A DNA stretch of 64,000 nt from Symsagittifera roscoffensis (Eukaryota > Xenacoelomorpha > Acoela > Convolutidae): positions 61,667,850-61,731,849 of the forward strand of contig NC_087063.1 of assembly GCF_963678635.1 (NCBI RefSeq), written 5' to 3'. Position numbers and translations under genes: made by a program. The notes below the pieces were generated by a model. The model saw only the letters and a program-made list of their open reading frames with translations, searched no databases and was not told the DNA's origin. Of this stretch, positions 25,633 to 36,270 are shown in pieces. Each line of letters starts with the position of its first letter. Position 1 is the stretch's first letter.

Positions 25633-26167
25633 AACAAGACTGCTCGTATCAGGGCGGAGCCCTGAATGTTCCGACTGCCTTTTGAGATTTCATGAGCAGT
25701 AATAACAAAAAAAATTAAATATAAAAAAATAAAATGAAATTTTTTTTTCTAAAATTTGAAATTTTTTTAAATGAAAATCATCCCCCCACACGCCATATAA
25801 AGTACAAAAAGATGGATTTCGCTCCTATTATTATATCAGTTATGGCATATAAGCTTTCTTGAACCAATTTGGAACGATTTCTAAGGCGGATTAAATCTCC
25901 GCTTACGCGTTAATAGTGCGAAATATATCGCGCGTTAATTGTCCCAAATTGGCCGAAATGGCAATCTTTAAACCCCCATAACTTTACGAAAAATGATCAC
26001 AGGTGAAATATCTTTTCAAATTTGAGCACAGGACAACAATAGCTTTCGAATGATATAAAAAAATTCCGTCAAAAATGGCTAGTTAAAAAGTCGAAATTTG
26101 TCTGAAGAAAAAAAAACCCACCCCGAGCACAAATATTCCGTTACTTTCGTATCGAAAGTCGGAACAA
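25633..26167 (-). mobile_element. Repeat family A, copy 2, reversed (535 bp)
   Basis: On the plus strand it reads AACAAGACTGCTCGTATCAG, then CAGGGCGGAGCCCTG (hairpin), GTTCCGACTGCC ..., and ends TTTCGTATCGAAAGTCGGAA. This is the reverse complement of 52344-52870 with scattered changes. Conserved words include CTCCGCTTACGCG, TATCGCGCGTTAATTGTCCC and CCCCGAGCACAAATATTCCG. Confidence 0.8.
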
Positions 26168-28021
26168 TAATGAGCAGATTGGTTTAGCGAAGATTTAAGC
26201 CCCTCATACCCCCTCCCCACCAAAAAAAAAACAATGTGTTTACCCCGAAACAAAATGTATATATAACTATAATTGATTATAAAACATAAAAAATGACCTT
26301 GTCTGACCTTTTCTGGCAGGTTATTGTCTTCAGTCTGTCTGTGATTTACCTTGTATCAAAAAATTTTGCTAAGGTTAACACGTTCTATCGACTAACTCTG
26401 CGATTTATGCCGTTTTTAGATTGAATTCAGTTCGTTTAGATCTTGGCTGTTTTTAGAATCTATTTTAGGGTTTGAGTGGCTGTTTACCGTCAACAACTGG
26501 TTTAGTCTCCACTTATTTCAGTGGTAACATCGAGGATAAAAAAAAGTCAATTTATGCCAATTTGTAAAACAATATGATCATTTGTTCACGGGAGAAGTAC
26601 ACATACTCTCACAGTGAGGCAAAAAAGTCAAAATGTCAAGAGTCCTGATAACAAGCAAACTCAATTTGTGATTAATAATAGCCAGACTACATGTGATTAA
26701 TGTTAGCTAGACTACTTGAATATTGAAACAAAAGTCTGAAAAATAAGTATCTTTTTTCACCGTTGAAAAACTAGAATAGAAAACTTCGCATTTTTCCCTT
26801 TTTCACCTCTATGAATGAACTTTGCTTTTAACTAATTAATTTTTTTTGAATATTTCAAACTTTGCAGATACAAAAATGGTGAAATACAATTGGTATTTTT
26901 TCACAGTTGGTGTTTTTAATCACTGCAATAACGTTCATTTTGAAGCACCGTTAGAGTTTATGAGTTTTTCTCTTCCATACATATCAGGATGAAATCATAA
27001 AAGTTTATTTTAATATATAAAAAACAAAACATCTAGAGGCGACGATAGCTTAAACAATAAGAATGGTCGAGTTCTCTGATCCTGTAATTAGCTAATGTTA
27101 TGCTGCTTTGTTCAAAAAAACTAAAAAATGGTTTGAATCAAATTAAAAGTTCAAATGTAGTTTAAAATTAGTTTGAACAAACTCGCTGCACAGACAACTC
27201 CGTTGGAGGGGAAAAATCACAAAATACAATTCTGCTCTCTCAAACAAACTATTACCTGGTACTATAAACATATTATTTAATACGGAAATTTTTAGTTTTA
27301 TTCTTTTGAGCTGTTTCTTGGTGGATAATTCTGATTTACTTCAATAACTTCTTGTCGATATTTGAATAGATAAGCTTAGCTGTTTTTGATTCTCCAGGAT
27401 TCAACTTAGGCCTCGTGCGGTATGTATTTGTATCTTTTTCACACTTAAAAACTCAAATTTCAATTTATTGTTTTTATACTTTCTGTCGGTGTGTCATTGT
27501 TCCGACAACTAAAAGTCGGGAGGAGCTGTGACTTTGGGTTCATTTTTAAATATTTTTGTCAGGTTTTCCGGCAAAATCAGGTGCCACACATGATCATTTG
27601 ATTAAATTGAATGAAATATTACTGAAAAACCCTTTATGTCATCATTCAAAGAATTTCAAAATAAATTTATTTTGTCGAAAAAATACCGGATGGAAATTCT
27701 TGGTTTTTAATTTAATTTCGACTATGCCTTAAAATGGAAAAATAAGCTTTTTTTCAAGCAGAGATTTTCACTTTTACTGTATGAAAATTAGTTTCCAAAT
27801 TTCTTACAGCACTTCCTCGTCAATGCAACAAAAAGTTTTTTTTTCTTAAGGAAAAAAAAAACAAAAAACTTTTTGATTTTGATTGTGTTATTTATTTTTC
27901 CTTTCATCCCGCCCAAAAAAAACAATTCGAATTTACAAAATAAACTGTTCTCATTTCATTTCTGTGCTATTCTTTTTTTTGGCCATTCTTGCTGGCGTTT
28001 ACTTTATACATTTGTCTTTCA

Positions 28022-28423
28022 CAGGGGCGGATCTAGGTTTTTCTCGAAGGCGGGGGCGGAACTTTTGTCGACCTTCTTTTAGTTTGCCTAAATTGATTTT
28101 CTAAGTTCTCCCAAAGCACTAAAAAAACTTGCTCTGGCCAAATTTTGTAAGCCGCAGTCAAAGTTTAAAAAAAAAAACTGGCCAAAAAAGCGTTTTTAAG
28201 CGTTTTTTGGAAATTTTTGACCAAAAAATTGAAGTTGCGTTTTTTCGGCGCGCGCTGCACCTTCAAAATTAGTAAATATTGGCGTCAAAGGCGCCTTTAG
28301 AAAAGTTATAGGATCCGTCAGCCAAAACTGGATATCTCAAGTTAGTATAAATAGGGGACTTTGGGTCGGCGGGAGCCGAATCTCTGAGGGGAGAAGGTGT
28401 CCGCCCCCCCCCTAAATCCGCTG
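28022..28423 (+). mobile_element. hAT-like MITE, family C (402 bp)
   Basis: Left end CAGGGGCGGATCTAGG, right end CCCCCCTAAATCCGCTG, whose reverse complement is CAGCGGATTTAGGGGG. CAGGGGCGGATC-type ends are typical of hAT transposons and their MITEs. An 8 bp target duplication is not clear. There is no transposase. It lies only about 100 bp upstream of exon 3, close to the splice acceptor region. Degenerate relatives are at 131-505, 30390-30490 and, reversed, 52980-53250. Confidence 0.75.
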
Positions 28424-28529
28424 GTGTTCTTTTACAAAGTTTCAACTTACACATGTAAGAAAACTCTGAGTGAATTTCCAACCTCATCTGTAAAGCCCTG
28501 AATTAAAGAGCATTGTGTTTGTTTGGTAG

Positions 28530-28684
28530 ATGCTGTCCTCGTACTACCTGTCGGTGTTCCCCTCCCGTGCCACCAGTGCCTCCCTCATTCAGACCTTCCT
28601 GAGGAGATATGCTCTGAGTCAGGTGGGCATAGTGGCCAACAGTCTCTACCTCTCATCCAACTACTACTCTCTCACACTCAACAA
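28530..28684 (+). CDS. NMDA receptor GluN1-like subunit, exon 3
   Basis: Acceptor TTTGGTAG|ATG enters in phase 0, and donor AA|GTCAGT leaves in phase 2. It encodes SSYYLSVFPSRATSASLIQT followed by LRRYALSQVGIVANSLYL and ends LTLNK. GluN1 has a matching 'x-F-L-R-T-V-P', a helix with a run of hydrophobic residues, then 'V-Y-N-W' and a strand of aliphatic residues before the next helix. The open frame continues to 28796, but the earlier donor is chosen because it restores both phase and length with exon 4 (LNK|TLTRDPKVSVEWMLHYDP). The longer version would add about 30 residues with no counterpart and would leave the wrong phase. Confidence 0.8.
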
Positions 28685-29172
28685 GTCAGTAGAATACTTC
28701 TCATTCTCATCAACATTAGAAAACATCCCCCTCTTCGACTTTGACTCGTTTTATATACAATCTCCTCCGAGGAAGGTGACGGTTAGGTCCAATTAACGTC
28801 CTTTCATTTGGAGATGGCAGTACAACTTAAGGATTTTTCTTGCAATTCAACACCTTTTATTTGAGAACACCAAAAAATTTTGCTAAAAAGTTTCAATATC
28901 GCCGACTCATCAAACTATCATAACGCGTCTTTAGGCCATATTTGTATTTTTTGTCAGTAATTCATAGGTTTGATTGGCACCCCCTAGAACAATAAAGCTC
29001 TATCTCAAGAAAAAAAGAATCTGCCGTTTGATTAATTCTCCTTTTATGGACACGTTATTACCAGAAAACTCTAGCCCCCAAGTAAACTAGTGGTTCCCAA
29101 AATCTACTAAACCAAGCGTAACGTTCTTGGAACTGGTTAGAAGAAGACTGTCATAATTTCTGTTCAATGCAG
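28685..29172 (+). other. Intron 3 of the receptor gene (488 bp)
   Basis: Donor GTCAGT, acceptor TTCAATGCAG. It is short and ordinary, and no repeat or ORF of interest is seen. A second acceptor (GGTTAG at 29140) would keep an open frame but breaks the alignment with GluN1. Confidence 0.65.
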
Positions 29173-29345
29173 GACTCTAACCCGAGACCCCAAAGTATCA
29201 GTGGAGTGGATGTTGCACTACGATCCAGATCAGGTGAATGCTCTGGATGTGATCAGTCGGTTCCGGGACTCCTCAAGAGTGGCTGCCATCCTAGTCCTCC
29301 TCCCTCTATCCAACATGGCACCTTTCTTCTCTGTTCTCAAGGAGT
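29173..29345 (+). CDS. NMDA receptor GluN1-like subunit, exon 4
   Basis: Acceptor TGCAG|G enters in phase 2 and donor T|GTAAGT (perfect consensus) leaves in phase 1. It encodes TLTRDPKVSVEWMLHYDPDQ, then VNALDVISRFRDSSRVAAIL and VLLPLSNMAPFFSVLKE. The pattern 'hydrophobic-x-[FY]-D-P ... hydrophobic helix ... ARVIIL ... helix' is that of lobe 2 of the GluN1 amino-terminal domain. Coding composition stands out sharply from the flanking AT-rich intron. It joins exon 5 as KE|Y|GTEINNYIW across a 25 kb intron. Confidence 0.85.
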
Positions 29346-30389
29346 GTAAGTGTCGATACGTATGTATTAACTATTATTTCACTTTTTGTAATTCCCCATT
29401 TAGCCCGTTCAAACATGAAGCTTACCTTTGACCCTTAGCGTACTCCTACGGAAATTCGAGTCCAGTTAACTTGCGCCATTTAAAGCCTTTAAAGGAAGAG
29501 GAGGTGGATGCTAGTTGGGTCTTCTAGGCTGCAAAAAAATTCGTCGACGGTAAGAATTTTGCAATTAGCTGTTTCATATTACGAGATCGAGACGTAATCA
29601 GTCAAATGATATTATATTCAGTTTGTTCTTCAAGTCATTCTTTTAGGAATAAAAGATCTCATTTATCATCTTTATCGAATTTTAGCTTTTGATTGCGGAG
29701 GCCATCGCACTGTTTAAATAAAATTGTTTAATTCAATTTTATCACATTTTACACAAAGAAAAGATAACTCAATAACCAAAGCTTTTAAGTTCTGATATTT
29801 TTTAAATCCATGCTGCTCGCGCTGCGCGATTTTCCTAATTTTATATCATAAAGGGTCATAATCGGTCTTTTTCAATACAAATATTAACCTATTTGTTTAA
29901 CCAAATCCCAGAAATGACAGATGCATATGCTTACCATATAATTTACTTTTGTTTCATTTCGTGAATCTTTGGACTCATTGCCGCTCTAAAACAGCGGTAG
30001 TCGCAATTTTCATGCAATTATTCATCTTTTTTGTTTCAACGATTCTTTTATGTAACTCTAATCCCCTGGCTTTCAAATCAAGGTGATTAAATTAGAATAA
30101 AAAAGGTCAAATTTGGCAATATTGAAGAAGAAATGAAGCGGCAATTCACTAATGATGCAAAGGTTATCTCAATGGGTCACTTTAATCACCTGAAAAGGAA
30201 GAATTTTTTTGAGGTGATAATTTGTGGAAATGGAAAATGATTAGCTCTCAATCTACAGTTTACAATTCCCTAATGGTCTTACGAAGAGGTTTGTTTTTTT
30301 TACTGACACCAAACGACTTTTTCAGTCAAAATTATTCAATTTTCCACAGACCGACGCCAGCAGAAGCCTAAAATTTTTCGAAAAATTTG

Positions 30390-30490
30390 TCGGCCTGTTT
30401 TTAGGATCGATTTGATTTTTTAAAATCTTCCCAAGCACTAAAAAGCCCTATTCTCACGAATTTATCTACCCCGCTTGCAAAATTTTGAAA
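30390..30490 (+). mobile_element. Fragment of MITE family C
   Basis: TTTGTCGGCC ... TTTAGGATCGATTTGATTTTT ... CAAGCACTAAAAAGCCC ... CCCCGCTTGCAAAATTTTG parallels the left half of the element at 28022. Ends are lost. Confidence 0.45.
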
Positions 30491-30620
30491 AACTCCCTCC
30501 TCTTCCCCCTCCCCTTACAACCTCAATTTGTAATAATTTTGATGCTTTTTTTAATTTTGAATTTTAAGTTTTTTAACCTATTCTTTTCCATTTCAGCTTT
30601 TAGAATTGAATTTTATACTT

Positions 30621-30672
30621 CTATGGTCGGAACATTCTGTGCTACTTGGATAGCGACCGGCTATCCTCGTTG
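30621..30672 (-). mobile_element. Isolated left end of repeat family B, reversed
   Basis: CTATGGTCGGAACATTCTGT ... CGACCGGCTATCCTCGTTG is the reverse complement of the family B left end (AACAAGGATAGCCGG ... ACAGAAT[AG]TTCCGACCAT). No matching right end is seen nearby. Confidence 0.6.
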
Positions 30673-31470
30673 ACTTTTCAGTCTAAACTGGTGCAGGAAA
30701 AAATAACATGCCATTCTCTGGTTTGATTAGGTCTCAAATGTCATAAACAAGGAACCGTTTCTGTCACGTATGAAACATCCCTGAATAAAGTGTTATTTGA
30801 AAAACAACTCAGGCGGCGACAGTTAATGATGCGGAAAAATTACTTCAACTTCTTTGAGAAAAGTGTGACTAGTAATGGGACTAATGGGTCTAGTACTGCA
30901 GCACATGCTCTGAAAGTTGATTTTTTTTGTCAGTAATTTGTTCTCAATAATAATTCATAAATGAAAAACGTAAAAGTGTATTTATAAAGACTAAAAGATT
31001 TAAGTGAAATCGGGTTCTGAATCCGATTAATCAAATCTCCCGAAACTTGGGAAAAAATTTAGCCAGCATCTGCCGCTTGTTGATCTTCGAAATCAAGACG
31101 AAATTTTTCATAAATACCCAAACATTATGACACTAAGACATTAAACTCACTAAGACATAATGAGAATTAGTGAATTAAGTTTAATCGACATCACTTGTAT
31201 TCCATAAAAATAAACAAGCAAAAAATATAAAAAAAATTCAAAAAATGTTCTAAATTATTTCTAATTTGTTTGCTTAATATTTTCTTAATCTTTCTGAAAA
31301 ATTTTTTCACCAAGAATGCGCAAAATGAATCTCTTAAAATTAGTTTTTTTTTCATATTCAAATTAGGTTTTTACCGTAAATACCCAGTTTTCATATAACA
31401 AACGTTACTCGACCTCTTTACTCGCTCGAAAATAGAGATTTGATTTGGCATTTGGGTAATAATAGACTAA

Positions 31471-31610
31471 AACAAGGACTGCCGGTTGTTGTGCAAGTTG
31501 AACAGAATGTTCCGACCACATTCTCAGAATTTTTTTCAAATTAGTGTCTTTTCTTGTGCGCCGTATGAGGACAAAACTATACAAGAACTATTTTTTCTAA
31601 TTAATTAAAT
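31471..31610 (+). mobile_element. Partial copy of repeat family B
   Basis: AACAAGGACTGCCGG ... AACAGAATGTTCCGACCACA and, further on, GTGTCTTTTCTTGTGCGCCG, matching internal sequence of the copy at 3517 (TCTTTTCTTGTGCATT). The right end is not found before the retrotransposon at 31942, which may have landed in or beside it. Confidence 0.55.
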
Positions 31611-31937
31611 TTTCGATTCGCGCGCGCCCAGTATGACAAAACTGCTATGAAATTGAGTGATTAGCACTTTTTCGAAAATCGAAGTTAGTATTTTTTTAAA
31701 TATAGTTTAATCATTTTTTATTTTCTCAAATAAAAAACAATATAAAAAAATTATCTGAAAAAAGACCCCAAAATTAATTGAAAAAAAAAATTTAACAGAT
31801 AATATGCATTAAAGACTTTTCTTTTAATTTATTTTTTTGAATTTCTCACAGATCTATCACCAAAAATTTAGCGTATCAAATCTTCTATTATCAAATTGTT
31901 TGATCTAATTATTTGAGAGATTTGAGTTTTTCTTACC

Positions 31938-31941
31938 GTTT
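31938..31941 (+). repeat. Target-site duplication (GTTT), left copy
   Basis: GTTT immediately precedes the TG of the left LTR and recurs directly after the CA of the right LTR (48449-48452). Four bp duplications are common for Ty3/gypsy integrases. The sequence is low in complexity, but it sits at the exact expected positions. Confidence 0.8.
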
Positions 31942-32352
31942 TGAGTTATAACCGATGGTCTTAACTCATAGAGTAATTTCGGATAGGGTACACCGTCTGC
32001 TCGTCACGCTATCTTATTTTCGGCCGGATAGATTCGTGCAACTTCTTAGTCTAATACCGATCCTAATCTTACTCTTATACTATTCTAGTCTCAGGTTGTT
32101 TAACTAGTCTCTGCTAGGCTCAATAGATCTAGGGTATACTGGTTTATTGCGGCTGCTGAAGTTCTCTTGGAGAGGCAACTAATTTCTAAGTTAAATTCAA
32201 ATCTCTCTGGTGCTGAAATTACAAGTAATTTCAGCACTTACAAGTAAGTGGGTTGTTAGTTAGATGGATCATGATTGGTTAATATTAAATACTTTACAGT
32301 GGTAAAATATCTAATTTATCCAATTATAAAATGTAGTTTAGATCAGGTTCCA
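31942..32352 (-). repeat. 3' LTR of the Ty3-like element (411 bp)
   Basis: Identical to 48038-48448 except for three substitutions (AAATTC/AATTTC, CAAGTAAG/CAAATAAG, AATTATAA/AATCATAA). On the minus strand it begins TGGAACCTGATC and ends TTATAACTCA. It contains a 12 bp palindrome-like AAATTACAAGTAATTT segment near 32217-32232. Confidence 0.95.
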
Positions 32353-32366
32353 CCCATCCGGGTTTT
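32353..32366 (-). promoter_or_regulatory. Weak candidate polypurine tract
   Basis: Directly before the 3' LTR the minus strand reads AACCCGGATGGGTG. It is at the right place for plus-strand priming but only partly purine, so it is a poor match to a classical polypurine tract. Confidence 0.3.
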
Positions 32367-33944
32367 ACAGAAGTTTTTAAAATAGTTTTTCTGCAATTCA
32401 AAGGATGGATGATGGACGTTGGTATTTGGCGAACATCATATTTCTTCTGGGTTTTCCTGCTAGAGAAGTTCCAGGATCAATCGTTGTGTCTTCTTATGAC
32501 AACGACGGGGTTTTCTCAACAAACTCAAATCTGATTTCAGAATGGTTTGCTATGACAGGTTTTTCTGTTTCATGTAGAGAACTTCTTTTGTGTTCAACCT
32601 AGTCTGGGAATGGCGTGGAGATTGTGCGTGGAGGGGATGCCTGGTTACTCGGATCTGTACGTATACTTGAACATCGAGGTGGTCATTGGTCTAGTTCAAT
32701 GAAGTCCTTTTCTGCGAAGTCAAGTCGTACTCTAAATCCTTTGAGTTGTGATTGTGGACGGCATTTTGATTATGGTTGGCCATTCTTTTTCGAGTGTAGT
32801 GGGGTCCTTTTGTCTTTGGATGTTCGTCTTTGGTGTTGTATGCTGATCTATATACTGCAAGGTATAATTTACATTTTATAAAATTTTTATTAGTTCGGTG
32901 TTTTAATTATGATTTTGGTTAGTTGTTTTCACAAAAGCTTTTCGTTTTATTTCGGTTATTTTGAAGAGTTACTCACCCTTGAGTACCTCTTATTAAAAAT
33001 AGAAGTGTGGTCACAAAGCGTGAATGTAGCGCGGTGGGTTAGGCCGGCTATAGAGCATGCTCAGGACGTCCTCTCTGGTGGGTTAGGCCAGGAGTGGGAG
33101 TATGATTTCGTGCGGTTTCTGTGAGAGGTCCTGTTATGTGATAAAGTTTTATGTCGGGTTTATTGTGGTTTTTCTTATGTTTCGTTGGTTGTGTCCTTTT
33201 TTCAAAAATCAAATTGTTTTTGGTATGGGTTTGTCTTTCGACTTTTTTGTGTTTTATTATTTCTTTCTTAGACTTTATAATAGTCTTCAAAAGAATAAAT
33301 TATCCAGTTTTAAACTGGGTTAATCCGGTTTGGGTACCGTTGGTTTCCTTTTCTTAGTCATGCTATTATTCTATGTGTTGTGGTGTCTAGTAAGCTGCGT
33401 TGGTTAGTTTTGTTTAGTATATAATTCCTTTCCAACCGGGTTAAAGGAAAGTTTGAAACTTGTTATCGTGTGTTAGAGTTGTTAAGTGTGAAAACTTAAA
33501 ACTGAAATTCATTATTTAAACAATTCTTCGTGGGCGAGCTGTGCGAGTTTGGATAGAATTCTTGTGCGAGTGAATGAAAATATCAAAAGGTTAGTACTGC
33601 ATTTTCGTTTTATCAATTTACTACATAGAATTTCAATTTTACTGCTAGTTTTTTGGGGAAAAATTAAGTTACAAATTTTCATCATTATTAGAATTACTGC
33701 TTTTAGGGAAATAATTTATAAATTAATTTACTACATTTGTATGATTTTTTTTGAATTTATCTAGTGCAAAATATTAATAAAGTTTTGAAGAATTTGAAGA
33801 AGTTTTCTATTTTTTATTTTTCTTTTGTGTAATTTGTAGGTGATCGTGGGATGAAGACTAAAAATCTAAATAAGACATGGATAAGAATGGTTAGTATTTA
33901 TTTCAAATTTATTAGTGAAGAATATAATAAATTATACTTACCTG
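32367..33944 (-). other. 3' untranslated tail of the Ty3-like element
   Basis: 1.6 kb between the 602-codon ORF and the 3' LTR. The element's strand has only short Lys/His-rich frames (80 codons at 33290-33048) without conviction. A phrase GGTGGGTTAGGCC is repeated about 48 bp apart near 33031 and 33078. It could hold export or packaging RNA signals. Confidence 0.45.
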
Positions 33945-35753
33945 TTAGTCGTCGGGGAAAAAACCGTGGGGGAAGATGTCGTGTATTATGTCGGAATTTG
34001 TTAGTAATTTTGCTAGTATGCGAATGGTGTTTTTAGTTTGAAGCAGTGGCCAAAGCAATTGAAGTGGTTTAATAGTTTTTAGTTCTTCAGTGCCAACTGC
34101 AAACTCATAAGGTGTGTTTTGGATGAGATTATATAATTTGTGATTGTATTTAGTGTTGTGAATGAATTCTAACATCGGGATTTCTATAGGTTGGATAAAT
34201 TCATTTGGGATAAGGAAGGGTCTGGATTCTTCTGCGTTGAAGGTCTTCGTGATGGGACAAAAAATATACATTTGGGTTATGGGATCATAATTGCGAAGAA
34301 TAACGTGAAGGTTAGTATCTTTGATGCAATATGTGAAGTTAAGAAAAAATGGTGATGTGTATTTAGAGTTAACAAATTGAAAACGGTGGTGTGGTTGTCT
34401 TGATGGAGTGTGTAGATCAAAATGATTTTGTATGAAGCGATAATATGTATATGTGTGGGTTTGTTTAGTGCGTAACATAATGTCGTGTGAGCAGTGCAAA
34501 TCGCGTTCTTGTGGTGCAAGGAAATTGAAGGTTAGTGAAAATAATTGAAATCTTTCTTTAAAACTTTCGTAAGCTTGCATGTCGGTTAGAGCTTCAGAAA
34601 TGACGTGGTCGAATTTGCGATCAAATATATTGAGTGTAAATACATATGGTGTTTTTATGAAGAATTTTTCTGTGATTTGTGGGTTAGCGAAACGATCATC
34701 ATCTAAAAATTGGTCTTGGTTAGCTCGGATGATGTTGTGATCGTAATATTCTAGCGTATATTCGTTTGCTCGGGGTGCAGTGTATGTTTTTAGTGACTTT
34801 TTGTATCCTATATAAGTAAATTGTCTATGTGTTAGTGGTGTGGTGAGTCTATATAGCATATCTTGATTTATTTCTATATCGATGTGAGTATTAGATAAAG
34901 GTAGGCAAAGGGGGTTAGTAAAATGATAATATGATGTCCAATGAAGTGTAGGCATTAAAACTTGTTCATCTACAAAACTACGTGTGTCGTTAGTGTTGTT
35001 AGGAGTGTTCAAATTATATTGTGGAAATGAAGGTAGGGTGATTGCTAAAAAATCTTTCGTGTTAGTGTGATTTGGATGATTAATATATTCATGGGCTGTT
35101 CCTGGTTTTGTTGGAAATGGATGGTTTGGGAATTTTCTTTTGAAAGTGCGATAAGCTCTATTAGTGCTATTTGATGATTCGGTGGATTTGGATGATGGTG
35201 CTAATGATGCGGTATAAGCTGAAGAGGGTGTAGGGGTAGGTGGGTTTGATGATTCTATTGTGGATGAAATCTGATTTATAGTGGGGTTTTCAAGGTGGAA
35301 GGGTTGTTGTTGTAGGGTGATAAAATTATCTAGTTCCTGGGAGATTTGGGGAGTATCTGGAGAATTGGATGATCGGTCTGAATGAAATGAAGAGTAGTTT
35401 GGGGTGACTTGTGAAGCATAAGAGGGTGTAGAAATGGATGGGAATGGGTTATTTGGTGGGATTGGTTGAGAAAGGGGTTTTGAAAAAACTGAGGAGTTGG
35501 TTTGAAAATTATTGGATGGAGATGGTTCAGAGTCTGCAAATTCATCAGTGGTTACAATATTTGGGTTATTGAGTTGTGAAATGGAGTATAAAACTGAGAT
35601 ATGTGAATTAGTGTCTGAATTCATGCCTGATGTTACATTATTGGTTGGGAAATCGGGTGGCGGGAAAGCAAAAAGTGGAATTATTGTAATTGGATTGTTG
35701 AGGTTGGTTGGATGGGAATTTGAGCGGTGTAGGGATCCAAGTTGTCGGCTCAT
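33945..35753 (-). CDS. 602-codon ORF of unknown function, the largest intact gene of the element
   Basis: Intact from ATG 35753 to a stop at 33945, downstream of env and on the same strand. Residues 1-200 are low-complexity, rich in Ser, Pro, Asn and Thr (SNSPDTPQISQELDNF, SSNPPTPTPSSAY). A basic patch follows (YRTFKRKFPNHPFP, about 200-215). The rest, about 230-602, looks like one folded, beta-rich domain with many aromatic residues (LHWTSYYHFTNPLCLPL, FTYIGYKKSLKTYTA, FKERFQLFSLTFNFLAP, YTYYRFIQNHFDLHTP). There is no signal peptide, transmembrane segment or domain I recognise. Its integrity beside the broken pol and env, and a C-terminal body too long to be open by chance, argue that it is a real protein. 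Confidence 0.72.
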   Translation of the reverse strand: MSRQLGSLHRSNSHPTNLNNPITIIPLFAFPPPDFPTNNVTSGMNSDTNSHISVLYSISQLNNPNIVTTDEFADSEPSPSNNFQTNSSVFSKPLSQPIPPNNPFPSISTPSYASQVTPNYSSFHSDRSSNSPDTPQISQELDNFITLQQQPFHLENPTINQISSTIESSNPPTPTPSSAYTASLAPSSKSTESSNSTNRAYRTFKRKFPNHPFPTKPGTAHEYINHPNHTNTKDFLAITLPSFPQYNLNTPNNTNDTRSFVDEQVLMPTLHWTSYYHFTNPLCLPLSNTHIDIEINQDMLYRLTTPLTHRQFTYIGYKKSLKTYTAPRANEYTLEYYDHNIIRANQDQFLDDDRFANPQITEKFFIKTPYVFTLNIFDRKFDHVISEALTDMQAYESFKERFQLFSLTFNFLAPQERDLHCSHDIMLRTKQTHTYTYYRFIQNHFDLHTPSRQPHHRFQFVNSKYTSPFFLNFTYCIKDTNLHVILRNYDPITQMYIFCPITKTFNAEESRPFLIPNEFIQPIEIPMLEFIHNTKYNHKLYNLIQNTPYEFAVGTEELKTIKPLQLLWPLLQTKNTIRILAKLLTNSDIIHDIFPHGFFPDD

Positions 35754-35937
35754 CGTGGGCTAAAAAAATTATTATTTTGAGACTGAAAAGCGGTGGTATG
35801 GGGTTGTTCTATAATTTGTTCATATGTATTTTCATCTAGTGAATGATGTGTCATTATATGTTGAATGGGACTTTGTGATATGGTTGGTCTAAAATTTGGA
35901 TTATGTGTTATTGCTAAATTTCGAAAATTTCGTGGGA

Positions 35938-36270
35938 CTAGGGATAATGGATGGTTATGTGGTAGGCGTGGTAACTGTGGTGCTTGGGCGTTATTTCTAC
36001 ATTGTTATGTTCTTCGTCATATGTGTTCTGTCTTGTTGCTATTTTTGTGTTGTATTCTTTTATTTGTGCGTCTAAAAGAATTTTGTTTATTGATGATGAA
36101 AAAATTCCAAAAAATCCTGCAAATAGTATGCGTGCTACACTTGCTTGTCTATTTACTTGTGTGTGTATAGCGCATGTATTATAGATTCCTTTTAAAAGTG
36201 AAAAAAGAAATCCTATAAAGTTAAACATTGCGTATAAAATAGTTAATTTTTCTAAGATTAATAGGGCCAT
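35938..36270 (-). CDS. Envelope transmembrane anchor and cytoplasmic tail (110 codons)
   Basis: Two hydrophobic stretches, LTILYAMFNFIGFLFSLLKG (residues about 9-28) and VARILFAGFFGIFSSSINKI (about 45-64), then a polar tail rich in His, Thr and Asn (KEYNTKIATRQNTYDEEHNN). It overlaps the third env segment by 13 bp, so it is either a separate overlapping ORF or the C-terminus of env after another frame change. Position and hydropathy favour the latter. Confidence 0.55.
   Translation of the reverse strand: MALLILEKLTILYAMFNFIGFLFSLLKGIYNTCAIHTQVNRQASVARILFAGFFGIFSSSINKILLDAQIKEYNTKIATRQNTYDEEHNNVEITPKHHSYHAYHITIHYP

Larger units (their letters stand above)
7853..28529 (+). other. Intron 2 of the receptor gene (20.7 kb), filled with repeats
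   Basis: Donor GTGGGT, acceptor TTTGGTAG. It contains family B copies (8220-9055, 14185-14631), family A copies (17053-17588, 25633-26167), a fold-back element (13343-14043), a MITE of family D (21139-21290), a hAT-like MITE (28022-28423) and three tandem arrays. The stretches 9056-11880, 14640-17050, 17600-19630 and 23880-25630 hold only short AT-rich ORFs without protein-like composition, and I see no gene in them. Confidence 0.6.

Noticed and set aside
27498-27700. Possible eroded copy of repeat family A (TTGTTCCGAC...AAAGTCGG)
   Set aside because: Only the first 30 bases resemble the family and the 3' end is missing, so the match may be chance.
28685-28796. Continuation of the exon 3 frame (FSFSSTLENIPLFDFDSFYI and on)
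   Set aside because: Using it breaks the phase with exon 4 and inserts about 30 residues not found in GluN1; the GTCAGT donor at 28685 resolves both.
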